Assembly: GCF_023715655.1 (NCBI RefSeq)
Contig: NZ_JAMBON010000013.1
Location: forward strand, 1 to 64,000
Source of the DNA: Oceanobacillus luteolus
GTDB taxonomy: Bacteria > Bacillota > Bacilli > Bacillales > Amphibacillaceae
Direction of reading: 5' to 3'
DNA length: 64,000 nt
Part shown: in pieces, positions 44,301 to 53,719 of the stretch
Position numbering within the stretch: position 1 is the first letter of the stretch
Layout: each line of letters opens with the position of its first letter
The notes under the pieces: model-generated
Told to the model about the DNA's origin: nothing
What the model saw: the letters and a program-made list of their open reading frames with translations, nothing else
Databases searched by the model: none
Translations under genes and position numbers: made by a program

Positions 44301-45953
44301 CTATTTTAAAATTAATTTTGGTTCTAGTTCAGCTTCAAAAGTTCTTGGCCATGGAAGTTCAATATGAACGGATTCCAAAGCATCTATGGTACTATAAAAA
44401 TCTTTATTCCCTCTAGAACCTATATAAACCTTTTTACCATCAAAGTGGCTATACCAATTTAGAGTCTCTTCTGTCAGTTGCTCCTGAACGAATTGGTTTA
44501 CCACATCATAATGCTGAACGAGATTCCATTGGTCACCACCGATTTCCCTAATGAAATTATTAGCACCCGGCTGTACAACGTTTTTATAGCCTTGATCCTT
44601 GGCAAAACGGTGTAGTAAAAATTCATAATGCGCTTTAGCGGTTTCTTTATATACAGGTACGCCAAAACCTGATTTCTGTTTTAAAAATACATCTCTAGCT
44701 GTCGCATGACCCACGGTTACACCGAGCGCATTACCTGCTGTATTCCAACTACTATAGGATAATACTTTAGTTAAATCTACCGTATTGGATAGTAATGTAA
44801 CGAAGTCTTCGTCTGCTTTATTGACAATGAGTACATCACCAATAACAACCTTCTTATCAGCATCTATTAATGCGCTTATTCGATTAACCATATTTTCTAT
44901 ATCCGACGATCGTTCCCTTCCCGCTTCAGTCGGGGTATTTAAAATAAGGTGGATGTCGGCAGCTTCTTCGTCTGTTGTTATTTCCGCTCCAGCAGAACGT
45001 ATATGTTTTTCTACATTTTCTTCAAATGTCGTATCTTCGAATGGTGCAATCCAATCTTTTCCATGCATCCCACCATACTCAACATAATACGTTGGCGACT
45101 CATTAAAAAATTCTGTTGCAAATCTGGAAACTAAAACAACATCAACTTCATCTGCTCCTGGGAAGATAGATACTTTATCATTGATATCTAGTTCATTTAC
45201 TCTTTCAACTAATAGTTCTCTCTCCGCTCGATGTAATCCATGTGGAGCTGCATCATCCTGAGCTAAAATCAAATAATCAATATAGCCGTCAGCCGACCAA
45301 TCAATTAACTGTTTATTCACTTCATGATTTCTTGCTCGAGCCCGTAGATAATCATCCAGTACTTCTTCCGGAATCAATGCTTCCAGTTCCTCTAATCTCT
45401 CTCTATCTTCTTCAAAACCTAAATTGTGTACTCGATCATATAAAATTGCCCATTCTCTAATCTGATCATAGTAAATTAAAGATTCCTCACTTAACGCGGA
45501 AATTGCTAAGCGCTGTATCGTATCATACACGTAGATTGGTTTATCTGGATATCTTTCCCGCAATTCTTTAATTACTTCAATACCCTCTAATGCTTCATCA
45601 AGTGGTTTTTCACCAGTCCTGGAAGCAATTAATCCCCCATAAGCTAACATACTGCTGGATAAAACAAACCCATCCGCTTCATTGGCATTATCCATTACCC
45701 ACTCAACTATTTCTTCCGTATTTCCAGGTGTGTTAAAATATCCGATGATTTCTTTTGGTGGAGTAATAACATTCATGCCTGCAGTTTTACCAACTTGTTG
45801 AGGGAAGTATAAATTTGCAGGACGATCATCTAAAGGCACTAATAATAATTCAGCAAGTCCTCCCTTTTCTGCCGCATTCGCAATTGGAATGTTTGTAAAT
45901 AATAATACAAGTACTAGAACCACAGATAACTTCTTAAATGCTCTCAATACCAT
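44301..45953 (-). CDS. DUF4127 family protein, exported
   Basis: A 550-residue protein with a signal peptide (membrane segment about residues 9-27, cleavage likely after ANA). LLLVPLDDRPANLYFPQQVG and GFVLSSSMLAYGGLIASR are diagnostic of DUF4127. Conserved acidic and His residues (ILAQDDAAPHGLHRAE) suggest a metal-dependent enzyme, but no activity is known to me. It lies between the sensor system genes and the ABC operon and has its own promoter with the same architecture as the ABC operon. Confidence 0.85.
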   Translation of the reverse strand: MVLRAFKKLSVVLVLVLLFTNIPIANAAEKGGLAELLLVPLDDRPANLYFPQQVGKTAGMNVITPPKEIIGYFNTPGNTEEIVEWVMDNANEADGFVLSSSMLAYGGLIASRTGEKPLDEALEGIEVIKELRERYPDKPIYVYDTIQRLAISALSEESLIYYDQIREWAILYDRVHNLGFEEDRERLEELEALIPEEVLDDYLRARARNHEVNKQLIDWSADGYIDYLILAQDDAAPHGLHRAERELLVERVNELDINDKVSIFPGADEVDVVLVSRFATEFFNESPTYYVEYGGMHGKDWIAPFEDTTFEENVEKHIRSAGAEITTDEEAADIHLILNTPTEAGRERSSDIENMVNRISALIDADKKVVIGDVLIVNKADEDFVTLLSNTVDLTKVLSYSSWNTAGNALGVTVGHATARDVFLKQKSGFGVPVYKETAKAHYEFLLHRFAKDQGYKNVVQPGANNFIREIGGDQWNLVQHYDVVNQFVQEQLTEETLNWYSHFDGKKVYIGSRGNKDFYSTIDALESVHIELPWPRTFEAELEPKLILK

Positions 45954-45995
45954 TCCACCCTTTCTTTATAATTTTTATTAAATGTAATGATAACT

Positions 45996-46054
45996 AAATT
46001 GTAAGCGCTTAACAATACAGAAGTCTTAAGATTTGGTGTAATATATTAAGATAT
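45996..46054 (-). promoter_or_regulatory. Composite promoter of the DUF4127 gene (same architecture as 44172-44230)
   Basis: TCTTAAGAT (46024-46032) and TATTAAGAT (46044-46052) are again 20 bp apart. The -10 TACAAT (minus strand, 46003-45998) has a weak -35 AGACTT (46026-46021) under the proximal repeat. A cre-like TGTAAGCGCTTAACA (46000-46014) overlaps the -10. Confidence 0.7.
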
Positions 46055-46059
46055 TTGTT

Positions 46060-46770
46060 TTAGAGTACTTCATTTTTAAATTGTTGAGGAGTTTTACCAA
46101 AGTATTTCTTAAATACAGATGAGAAATGTTTCGCATTTGAATATCCGGAGAGATAGGCGACATCATATATTTTTAAGTTTGTCTGTGAAAGCAACCTATT
46201 TGCCTTCTCCATTCTTCTCGAAACAATATAGTCCGATAAATTGACTTTCGTATAATCTTTAAACGTTTGACTAATATAGTTAGGATGCAAGTTTAGTGTG
46301 TTGGAAATAAATTTCAAGGATAAATCCTCTTCCAAATGTTGCTCAATCAGTTCTTTGATTTGACGAATAACGGGTGGGTCTTCTCTGAAGGCATATGTTA
46401 TGTCTTCTTTTTCGATTTTCTTAAGCACACTAGCAAGTTCGCTTCTTTTAATTGGCTTTAATAGATAGTCTTTTACCCCAAGCTTAAACGCCTCACGTAC
46501 ATAGGCAAAGTCATCATACCCACTAATTACAATAACAGGAACTTCGGGTAGTTTATCTTGTAAGTAAGATAAAAATTTAAGACCGTCCATCTTGGGCATT
46601 CGAATGTCTGAAAGAATGATATCAGGGACATCTACATGAATGATCTCGAGTGCCCTTTCTCCATTTTCAGCTTCCCAAGCTACTTGATACCCGGTGAACA
46701 CTTCTTCAAGCAGGAATTTAATCCCCTGTCTGATCACTTTCTCATCTTCCACGATCATCACTTTCTTCAT
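46060..46770 (-). CDS. YesN-like response regulator with AraC-type DNA-binding domain
   Basis: A 236-residue regulator. The receiver domain (residues 1-115) contains the acidic pair VEDEK, the phosphoacceptor Asp in IILSDIRMPKMDG (about residue 55) and KPIKRSE. The C-terminal AraC domain has two helix-turn-helix units (LSLKFISNTLNLHPNYISQ and KIYDVAYLSGYSNAKHFSS). It overlaps the kinase gene by 29 bp. The paired TCTTAAGAT repeats upstream of the DUF4127 and binding-protein genes are the probable targets. Confidence 0.93.
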   Translation of the reverse strand: MKKVMIVEDEKVIRQGIKFLLEEVFTGYQVAWEAENGERALEIIHVDVPDIILSDIRMPKMDGLKFLSYLQDKLPEVPVIVISGYDDFAYVREAFKLGVKDYLLKPIKRSELASVLKKIEKEDITYAFREDPPVIRQIKELIEQHLEEDLSLKFISNTLNLHPNYISQTFKDYTKVNLSDYIVSRRMEKANRLLSQTNLKIYDVAYLSGYSNAKHFSSVFKKYFGKTPQQFKNEVL

Positions 46771-48499
46771 GAGATTCCCCCCTTTGTACAGGAATTTTCG
46801 CCTTGATAGTAGTGTTTAAAAACGGTATGGAATGAACATGTAAGTGATATTCTGAACCATAGATGAGCATTAACCTTTTTGATATATTGACTAAAGCCAG
46901 CCCATTTCCACGTTCAGATTTCAAAGCATGATTACTGACATCTTGGTTGGATAGATGGTTCTGAAGCTCCGATAGTTTTTCTTGTGGAATGCCTTCGCCA
47001 TCATCCCTAACTGATATTTCCAGTACATCACCTTCCGTCTTTACATGAATGGAAATGGAAATAGGTCTGTCCAGGAAACCATGTTTAATTGAATTCTCGA
47101 TTAACGGTTGGATGAGATACTTTGGAATTAAAAAGGACGAGACTCCAGGAGCGATATCCCAATGTACATTCAGATTTTCTCCCAGTCGATATTCCATTAA
47201 AGCTATATACGACTTTGTAAAATTCATCTCTGCTTGCAACGGTATAAACGTATCTTCGTTATTTAATCGATATCGGATTAAACTACCTAAGTCGGAAACC
47301 ATATCCGATACATCAAACTGTTTATTTGAAAGGGCTGTCATATTGATCGTTTCTAACGTGTTAAAAATAAAATGTGGATCCATCTTAGCTTGCAATGATT
47401 TATATTCTGACTCTGCATTTTTCGTATTTAACTCATACACTTCTTTCACTAGTTGATTAATCTCAGACAACATATTATTGTATGTACCACTGATTTCCGC
47501 AAATTCCCCTCTAAAATTATCATCAATTTTATTCATTCTATTATTTTGAAAATCTCTAATTCTATCCTTTAGGAGATCAAATGGTTTTAACAACAATTTA
47601 GAAACATAGAAAGATAATAATAATGTGCCAATCAAACTCAATATGATGACGAGAACTAAGGATTGACGAAATTCTTTAATCTCATGATAGATAAATTCTT
47701 TAGGAATGACATTACTAACTTGGATGCCAGTAGATGGAGATGTATGTGTAAGACATAAGAATTCCTCATTCCCATCGTTAACCCATGTACGGTTACTTGT
47801 ACATTTATCTAAAAGTTGATAGCTGGACTTATTGAATAAGGCTCGTCCTTCACTAAATATTTGCCAATCTTCACCTGGCATTTGTTGGGTTAACTTCTCA
47901 AAGTAATCTGGATTAAAATCCACTTTTATTATCCCAATTCCATGGAGGTCTACAGGGTCTTTTAGTAACCGGACAAAACTTACATAATTATTACTATCGT
48001 TGATGTAGTACGGTTGATGAAACTCCGGATATAATATCCAACTCCCATCTGCTCCCATCACCGTCTGATACCAAGGCTGTTCTTTTAAATGAATCGTATC
48101 ACTTATTGAACCCCGGTCGAGATGACTAAATGTATGACCTTGGTTTGAAAATACATGTACACCACGGAAAGTCTCTCGATTATACATAATCCCAGATAAG
48201 AAAAGTGAGAACAGGTTCTTGTCCTCGTTACTGATATAACTCCCGGGTGAGTCATTACTATATGAGGTTAAAGTATTTATCAACTGATTATTATAGAGTA
48301 AGGATAACGTCGATCTTGCTGCATCATCGATCATTAAGTCCAAACTATTATTTAATTGTACGATTGTATTTTCCGTACTCTTCGTTACGTCCTCCAACTT
48401 AGATGACGAAAATATCCCATGAACAACAATGGCAATAATAATTAGAGGAACCAAGACTAAAGCTGTAAACATAATAAACACTTTGTTTCTTAACTTCAA
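46742..48499 (-). CDS. YesM-like sensor histidine kinase
   Basis: A 585-residue membrane kinase. One N-terminal membrane segment, an extracellular cache-like sensor (about residues 35-280), a second membrane segment, a HAMP domain and the His_kinase motif MDPHFIFNTLETINM (His about residue 376) are followed by the ATPase motifs QPLIENSIKHGF and RDDGEGIP. Such kinases usually sense sugars or their binding proteins and act with AraC-type regulators. The start is TTG at 48499 with AAGGA 12 nt upstream. Confidence 0.92.
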   Translation of the reverse strand: MKLRNKVFIMFTALVLVPLIIIAIVVHGIFSSSKLEDVTKSTENTIVQLNNSLDLMIDDAARSTLSLLYNNQLINTLTSYSNDSPGSYISNEDKNLFSLFLSGIMYNRETFRGVHVFSNQGHTFSHLDRGSISDTIHLKEQPWYQTVMGADGSWILYPEFHQPYYINDSNNYVSFVRLLKDPVDLHGIGIIKVDFNPDYFEKLTQQMPGEDWQIFSEGRALFNKSSYQLLDKCTSNRTWVNDGNEEFLCLTHTSPSTGIQVSNVIPKEFIYHEIKEFRQSLVLVIILSLIGTLLLSFYVSKLLLKPFDLLKDRIRDFQNNRMNKIDDNFRGEFAEISGTYNNMLSEINQLVKEVYELNTKNAESEYKSLQAKMDPHFIFNTLETINMTALSNKQFDVSDMVSDLGSLIRYRLNNEDTFIPLQAEMNFTKSYIALMEYRLGENLNVHWDIAPGVSSFLIPKYLIQPLIENSIKHGFLDRPISISIHVKTEGDVLEISVRDDGEGIPQEKLSELQNHLSNQDVSNHALKSERGNGLALVNISKRLMLIYGSEYHLHVHSIPFLNTTIKAKIPVQRGESHEESDDRGR

Positions 48500-48701
48500 T
48501 AGCTCTGCACATCCTTAAACTTCAAAAGAAGAATTAGAAACATTATATTTCGACTAAAAGTTTTTCAACATTATTGCACTTACCTAATTTTATCACATTT
48601 CAAATAATTCTCCGTACTTTTTTCTTAGTTGAGGAAAATTTAAGGAATGCCTTCGATTTTTATGTCGAATCTGTGCGGAAGGTAATCTAATTGAGGCTTA
48701 T

Positions 48702-48730
48702 AAAAAAGCACCCCAAATTGGAGTGCTCAC
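48702..48730 (-). terminator. Terminator after the DUF1307 lipoprotein gene
   Basis: On the minus strand AGCACTCC pairs with GGGGTGCT (one G.U) around an AATTT loop, followed by TTTTTTAT. Confidence 0.85.
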
Positions 48731-48750
48731 AAATTCTCTATTCTTATAAG

Positions 48751-49200
48751 TTATTCTACAATTTCAAACCCTTGTTCTTCCAACATTTCAATCGTTCGTT
48801 CCAAACTGATTTCATCACCTGATTCAGCTTCATACTGGGATCCAGCTAATTGACTTACTTCATCAATATCAGCCTTCTCATAGTCGACCGTTAACGATTC
48901 GACTACTTTATCCTCTTGATATTCGATGTTATGGGTAACCCCTTCTGTTTCATCAAAGCCTTCTACAAAACCCGCGAAGAATTCCTCTGCCTCTTCAGCA
49001 GTGCTTACACCTAATGCATCATACATAATTTCATTATCAGCAGTTTGCTCCGTTACTCTGTCTCCCTCTGCTTTAAGCGTAACTACCATCGTGACACCGG
49101 CTTGTTCCATTGAAAGTGTAGTTGTAGTTTCTTCAGAACCACAAGCAATAAGTGTAAAACTAATAAGTAATGTTAAACCAAACATGAACCATTTTTTCAT
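48751..49200 (-). CDS. DUF1307/YehR-like lipoprotein
   Basis: About 149 residues: signal peptide with lipobox TLIAC (Cys about residue 19), then a small acidic domain with SMEQAGVTMVVTLKAEGD and a C-terminal [14 protein letters not shown]. The ATG at 49200 lies just after GAGGGGG; the frame extending to 49248 is not needed. Family function is unknown. The last 35 residues have a diverged duplicate fused to the nagB remnant at 37305-37410. It is a single-gene unit with its own terminator. Confidence 0.83.
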   Translation of the reverse strand: MKKWFMFGLTLLISFTLIACGSEETTTTLSMEQAGVTMVVTLKAEGDRVTEQTADNEIMYDALGVSTAEEAEEFFAGFVEGFDETEGVTHNIEYQEDKVVESLTVDYEKADIDEVSQLAGSQYEAESGDEISLERTIEMLEEQGFEIVE

Positions 49201-49300
49201 CCCATTTTTCCCCCTCAAAATGTTAAAATTCCCAGTCACTTTAAACAATACTATAGAAGGGACAGGCTCTCTTCAATAGGGAAAAAGGTTTGTTTTACCA

Positions 49301-49331
49301 AAAACACCGGATCATCCAAATCCGGTGTTTT
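49301..49331 (-). terminator. Terminator between gltS and the DUF1307 gene
   Basis: AAAACACCGGAT (49301-49312) is perfectly complementary to ATCCGGTGTTTT (49320-49331). It follows the GltS-like stop and has T runs in both directions. Confidence 0.88.
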
Positions 49332-49359
49332 CATATATTCTAATCCCCTCAAACATCTA

Positions 49360-50691
49360 TTAAGATCGAAATCTAATCCACTTCCGCTGATACGAAAATA
49401 ATACAATCAACAGGGAAATCCCTACTGTTATTACAACAAATAGCCAGTGCTGGCCATTCAAGATAAACATCGGGGAAAACGTAATGAGCATGATTTCTAC
49501 AGGTGCGATTGGTATATAGGCTAGCCCATACTCATCCAATGTTTTACTTTCCATTTTCGGGTCGACAATCCGAAGCAAGGCGATTGCCATTGCTACAGCT
49601 CCAGTTATCCAGCCCCAAGTGAAGATACCCTTTTCAAACCAGTTTTCTCTAAAGTAATACTTCGATACCACTTTATAGAAGAAGTATGCAAAAAGAATCC
49701 CGAATATAATGAGGATCGCAAAGGGAACAATGTTTTCCGCCACGACCGTCAGATTAATGGATGCAATACCAAAAGCTACTAGTATATCGGTAGCGCTTCC
49801 ACTTATTTTAGAAACAACATTTTTATCAATATAATGCTCTACTTTTGCCCGTTGGATGAATAGACTAAAAACAAGCCCGACTAAGAAAGCTAATGAAAAT
49901 GCTGGAATGGATAGTTCTGGGTATAGCCATTCACCAAATTGGCTCAAATAGTAACCACCAGTTGCAATCAGTAATACGAGAGCCAAGTGAAATACGAGTG
50001 GGTCAATGGAAATGCTTGAGACTGTATCTTGTCCCATCGACGTTCTCTTCTCTTTTGGTAAGAGTCCTGTTCGATATTCTTCAGGCAACTCTTCAAAGCG
50101 GCTAATATAATTGGCTTGCCCATGATTAGCAGCAGACCGAATTAATAATAACCCTATTCCAATGGCAACAATCGCACCAATTGTAGCTGAAGTCATCGCT
50201 AGAGATGTAGCTTCTTCCCAGCCTTGCTGTGCGAAAGCATCTCCAATCGCTGCGGCAGTACCATGGCCTCCAACAAATCCTGCTGCCAATAATAATCCAA
50301 ATCCATAATGGACATCAAATGTCGGCACGAGGAAAATCAAAGCAAACAGCAAGCCTACCCCCCACATCAATAGCATAATGATTTGGGAATAAGACCAGAA
50401 GCCTCCCACCTTGTCCATGACATTACGCCATTTGAATTTCTCCGAAGACAAAGGGATCGATGCAAAAACGACCGCAATAAGAATACTAGGATAAGTTCCG
50501 ATAAAATCAGAAAACGGAATAATTCCAAACCCATTTGGACCGAGAATCAAACCTAAAATTCCGGCTATAATACTTGCTGGCATAAAAGAGCGTTGCAGTA
50601 AAGTAATCCTCGCCCTTAAAACAACTCCTAATAAAAGTAGAAGTGACAACAAACCTAAATCTGTAAGTACATCCCATAAAGTAAATTCCAT
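49360..50691 (-). CDS. GltS-like sodium:glutamate symporter family protein
   Basis: About 443 residues with some 12 hydrophobic segments. FMPASIIAGILGLILGPNG (about residues 36-54) and GFVGGHGTAAAIGDAF (about 137-152), a glycine-rich re-entrant loop, are hallmarks of the GltS/ESS family of Na+-driven glutamate carriers. The cargo is inferred, and another dicarboxylic amino acid is possible. The ATG at 50691 with AAGGAG upstream is preferred to the frame reaching 50724. It is a single-gene unit. Confidence 0.8.
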   Translation of the reverse strand: MEFTLWDVLTDLGLLSLLLLLGVVLRARITLLQRSFMPASIIAGILGLILGPNGFGIIPFSDFIGTYPSILIAVVFASIPLSSEKFKWRNVMDKVGGFWSYSQIIMLLMWGVGLLFALIFLVPTFDVHYGFGLLLAAGFVGGHGTAAAIGDAFAQQGWEEATSLAMTSATIGAIVAIGIGLLLIRSAANHGQANYISRFEELPEEYRTGLLPKEKRTSMGQDTVSSISIDPLVFHLALVLLIATGGYYLSQFGEWLYPELSIPAFSLAFLVGLVFSLFIQRAKVEHYIDKNVVSKISGSATDILVAFGIASINLTVVAENIVPFAILIIFGILFAYFFYKVVSKYYFRENWFEKGIFTWGWITGAVAMAIALLRIVDPKMESKTLDEYGLAYIPIAPVEIMLITFSPMFILNGQHWLFVVITVGISLLIVLFSYQRKWIRFRS

Positions 50692-50812
50692 ATTGTAACT
50701 CCTTTCTCTACGTTGGATGATCACAAGATGAATGGAAGGATCTAACCAAATGAATGGTTACAAACAGGGGAAAAGATGAAGAAATATTTCTTTGAAAAAA
50801 TCTCACTCGGTC

Positions 50813-50821
50813 ATTATAACA
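50813..50821 (-). promoter_or_regulatory. Extended -10 promoter of the gltS-like gene
   Basis: The minus strand reads TGTTATAAT (50821-50813), a perfect -10 with an upstream TG. The -35 region (TCACTT) is weak. The leader of about 110 nt contains a short TAACCA/TGGTTA hairpin (50743-50760). Confidence 0.55.
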
Positions 50822-50991
50822 TAAGTTTTTTAAGCAAGTGACCTCTGGAGATGTAGTTAAAACAGTTGGAATTAACCAAAAATAGGCAGATTCACAGGAC
50901 ATAGAACCCGTCCCCTTCCCCACATCCCTTATAAAATAAGGCTTTCGTTATATGTACGGCTGCATGTCTAAATGATATACTTAAATACAAC

Positions 50992-51033
50992 TATAAAATT
51001 CTGAATAGTTGGTAAGTTTAGTTTACTAACCAA
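50992..51033 (+). promoter_or_regulatory. Promoter and ROK-type operator of the PIG-L gene
   Basis: A -10-like TATAAA (50992-50997) is followed by the imperfect palindrome 51009-51033, with half sites TTGGT..AGT and ACT..ACCAA. It resembles palindromes near the ROK repressor gene (58204-58220) and the lyase gene (58361-58381). The position downstream of -10 fits repression. Confidence 0.5.
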
Positions 51034-51099
51034 CCAGAATAAAAAGGAGGATAGGTTGATTCTTTTATTAATTAAATAATGGAAGGAGCTTATTAATCT

Positions 51100-53607
51100 A
51101 TGTTGAAGAAAAAGACATTGTATCTATTTATAGCCTTACTTCTTCTCTTATCGACTTTACCACTAAGTGCCCTGGCGAAAGATCAGGAAGAACCAGATGT
51201 GGAACTTTGGAATGTCATTAAGCCGTTGAGTACAACTGTCACCTTCTTAAACACCGGGGCACATCCAGATGATGAGCGAAGTGATTTTCTAGCCTATTTA
51301 TCCCGCGGGCTTGGTGTCAAAACAGCAAGTTTAATAGCCAATCGTGGTGAAGGTGGACAAAATGAAATCGGAACGGAACTAGGTAATGGCCTAGGGATTA
51401 TCCGCTCGAATGAAATGATTGAAGCTGCCAAAATAACTGGAGTAAAAGCTTATCATTTAAGTGAAACTACTTCAGATGCGATTTATGATTTCGGATTTTC
51501 TAAGTCACCAGAGGAAACGTTAGAATTCTGGGATGAAGAAGTTACTTACGAACGTTTTATCCGCTTCCTTAGAACCTATCAGCCAGATATCGTGATGCCT
51601 TCATTCCGTGATGTAGACAGTCAGCACGGCCACCATAGAGCGATTTCGATTTTGTCAGAAAGAGCATTTGAAGATGCAGCAGACCCTTCTGTGTTCCCGG
51701 AACACTTAGAGGAAGGTTTATCTGTCTGGCAAATCAAGAAACTATACCTTCCAGCTGAGTCTCCGGCATCAGCAACCCTTTCCATAGAAATTGGCGATTA
51801 TGATCCAATCTACGGGATGAGCTATCCGCAAATTGGAGAGGAATCTCGCTACATGCATAAAAGCCAAGGAATGGGTAGAGATATTCCTGTTGAACCGAGA
51901 CAAACCCACCTAGAATTAATCAATCAAATCAACCCAAGTGAAGAAACGGATGAACTATTTGCGGGAGTTCCTTATGATTTTAATGAATGGGCAGAAATCA
52001 TTCCTGCAAGAAATGTACAAGTTCATCTTGGAAAATTACAAGAGAAATTAGATGAGATCATCGACTTATATCCAAATAGAGAAGCCATTCTACCTGTATC
52101 TCAACAGGCCTTGAAGGACTTAGAAAAATTAAACAAGATGGTCGGCAAGGCTAAAATCGATGAGCAATTAAAAAATGACTTGCTCCATAAACTCCAAATC
52201 AAGGAAGAACAATTACAGGAAGTGAGTTTCGTCACCTCTAGTCTAACAGTCGAAACGGACCTTGACTCGTATGTGTTAACGCAAGGTCAGAAAGAGACAG
52301 TGACAATGAAGGTTGCGAACGAAGGCAATGAAACAATCAAACACGTTAAAGCTTCCCTTGCATTACCAGAAGATTGGAAGCAAGTTAATGTACAACAAAT
52401 CGGCCACTTGAAGCCGAATCAGTCAAAAACCGTAACCTTTGAAATCACCGCTCCTCGCAATGCTGAATATTTTGAGCCATACGGTGAGCCATTAGTGCAA
52501 GGTGTCATTGAGTTCAAAGAAAAAGGAAGAACTGTAAATAAATTGATCGATTTGGATAATACAGTTGCAGTATTGCCGGAATTGAGTGTAGCACCAAATC
52601 CGAAAAACGTTACAATCAACACCGCTCATGTACAATCCAATATTCCAATCACGGTTCAAGTGAAAAACTATGTAAAAGGTGAAAATGCAGGCGTTGTATC
52701 TCTAGATTTGCCTGAAGGATGGACAAGCAGTCCGGAACAAGCTGAAGTTTCATTTACACATCAATTCGAAGAAGCTGAGGTGACATTTGAAGTCACTCCT
52801 CCATCAGATATCGAAGATGGTGACTTCTCATTCGATGCGATCGTCGAATCAAATGGCAAACTCTATAATACAACAGTACAGGAAATCAGTTACGACCATA
52901 TTAAAGATTCTTACTATCTGTATCCGTCGACCGTAAATACCATTGCATTTGAATTATTAACCGAGGATAATCTGAAGATTGGTTATATCGAAAGTGGTTT
53001 TGATCAAGTAGCAGATTATTTGACCAATGCTGGTTTAGATATCGATAAGCTTACAGCGGAGGACCTCTCATCCGGCGACCTCACCCAGTACGATACAATC
53101 GTTACAGGAATCAGAGCTTATCTATCCCGCCCGGATCTAGTGGCAAATAATGATAGACTGCTTGAATATGTGGAAAATGGTGGTCATTATGTCGTGCAGT
53201 ACCATAAACCTGGCGATAATTGGGATACAAATTCAACTGCACCATATTCATTAAAAATCGGAACTCCATCCATCCGCTGGCGTGTAACGGATGAAACTGC
53301 TGATGTAACGTTATTACAGCCGGAACATAAGCTGTTCAACTACCCGAATGTTATTACAGACAGCGACTGGGATAACTGGGTACAAGAAAGAGGACTCTAT
53401 TTCCCAATGGAATGGGATGACCGTTATGAAACATTTGTAAGCATGGCCGATCCGAATGAAGATCCATTTACAAGTGGTATCCTACTCGCTGAGTACGGTG
53501 AAGGAACGTACATGTATACAAATTTAGTATTCTATCGTCAAATGGATAGTCAAGTTCCTGGAGCATATCGTATATTCACGAACCTGATCAGCTATAGTAA
53601 CGATTAA
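51100..53607 (+). CDS. Secreted PIG-L-family deacetylase with NEW3-like domains
   Basis: An 835-residue exported protein: signal peptide (residues 1-26), then a LmbE/PIG-L metal-dependent deacetylase domain (about 45-300) with AHPDDE (54-59) and a His cluster QHGHHRA (about 175). Two beta-sandwich modules resembling NPCBM-associated NEW3 follow (about 380-490 and 500-600), then a C-terminal glutamine-amidotransferase/ThuA-like domain (NGGHYVVQYH, GEGTYMYTNLVFYRQ). The family removes N-acetyl groups from GlcNAc-containing substrates, so it may deacetylate an extracellular glycan before uptake. GGAAGGAGC precedes the ATG. It converges with the ABC operon on the minus strand. Confidence 0.86.
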   Translation: MLKKKTLYLFIALLLLLSTLPLSALAKDQEEPDVELWNVIKPLSTTVTFLNTGAHPDDERSDFLAYLSRGLGVKTASLIANRGEGGQNEIGTELGNGLGIIRSNEMIEAAKITGVKAYHLSETTSDAIYDFGFSKSPEETLEFWDEEVTYERFIRFLRTYQPDIVMPSFRDVDSQHGHHRAISILSERAFEDAADPSVFPEHLEEGLSVWQIKKLYLPAESPASATLSIEIGDYDPIYGMSYPQIGEESRYMHKSQGMGRDIPVEPRQTHLELINQINPSEETDELFAGVPYDFNEWAEIIPARNVQVHLGKLQEKLDEIIDLYPNREAILPVSQQALKDLEKLNKMVGKAKIDEQLKNDLLHKLQIKEEQLQEVSFVTSSLTVETDLDSYVLTQGQKETVTMKVANEGNETIKHVKASLALPEDWKQVNVQQIGHLKPNQSKTVTFEITAPRNAEYFEPYGEPLVQGVIEFKEKGRTVNKLIDLDNTVAVLPELSVAPNPKNVTINTAHVQSNIPITVQVKNYVKGENAGVVSLDLPEGWTSSPEQAEVSFTHQFEEAEVTFEVTPPSDIEDGDFSFDAIVESNGKLYNTTVQEISYDHIKDSYYLYPSTVNTIAFELLTEDNLKIGYIESGFDQVADYLTNAGLDIDKLTAEDLSSGDLTQYDTIVTGIRAYLSRPDLVANNDRLLEYVENGGHYVVQYHKPGDNWDTNSTAPYSLKIGTPSIRWRVTDETADVTLLQPEHKLFNYPNVITDSDWDNWVQERGLYFPMEWDDRYETFVSMADPNEDPFTSGILLAEYGEGTYMYTNLVFYRQMDSQVPGAYRIFTNLISYSND

Positions 53608-53621
53608 GAAACGATCTTAAA

Positions 53622-53660
53622 GGTCTCAGCCTTATAAATGGGTTGAGGCCCTTTTCTTTT
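53622..53660 (+). terminator. Terminator of the PIG-L gene
   Basis: GGTCTCAGCC (53622-53631) pairs with GGTTGAGGCC (53641-53650) including G.U pairs, followed by CTTTTCTTTTT. Confidence 0.8.
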
Positions 53661-53671
53661 TACAACACACT

Positions 53672-53703
53672 AAAAAAGCTCCCCCTAAAAATAAGAGAAG
53701 CTC
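53672..53703 (-). terminator. Terminator of the module C ABC operon
   Basis: On the minus strand AGCTTCTC pairs with GGGGAGCT, followed by six Ts (53677-53672). It lies 17 nt after the last permease stop. Confidence 0.75.
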
Positions 53704-53719
53704 CTTTTAATGTATGGCA

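Noticed and set aside
50743-50760. TAACCA/TGGTTA hairpin in the gltS leader
   Set aside because: Only six base pairs and no accompanying motif; too weak to claim as an operator or attenuator.
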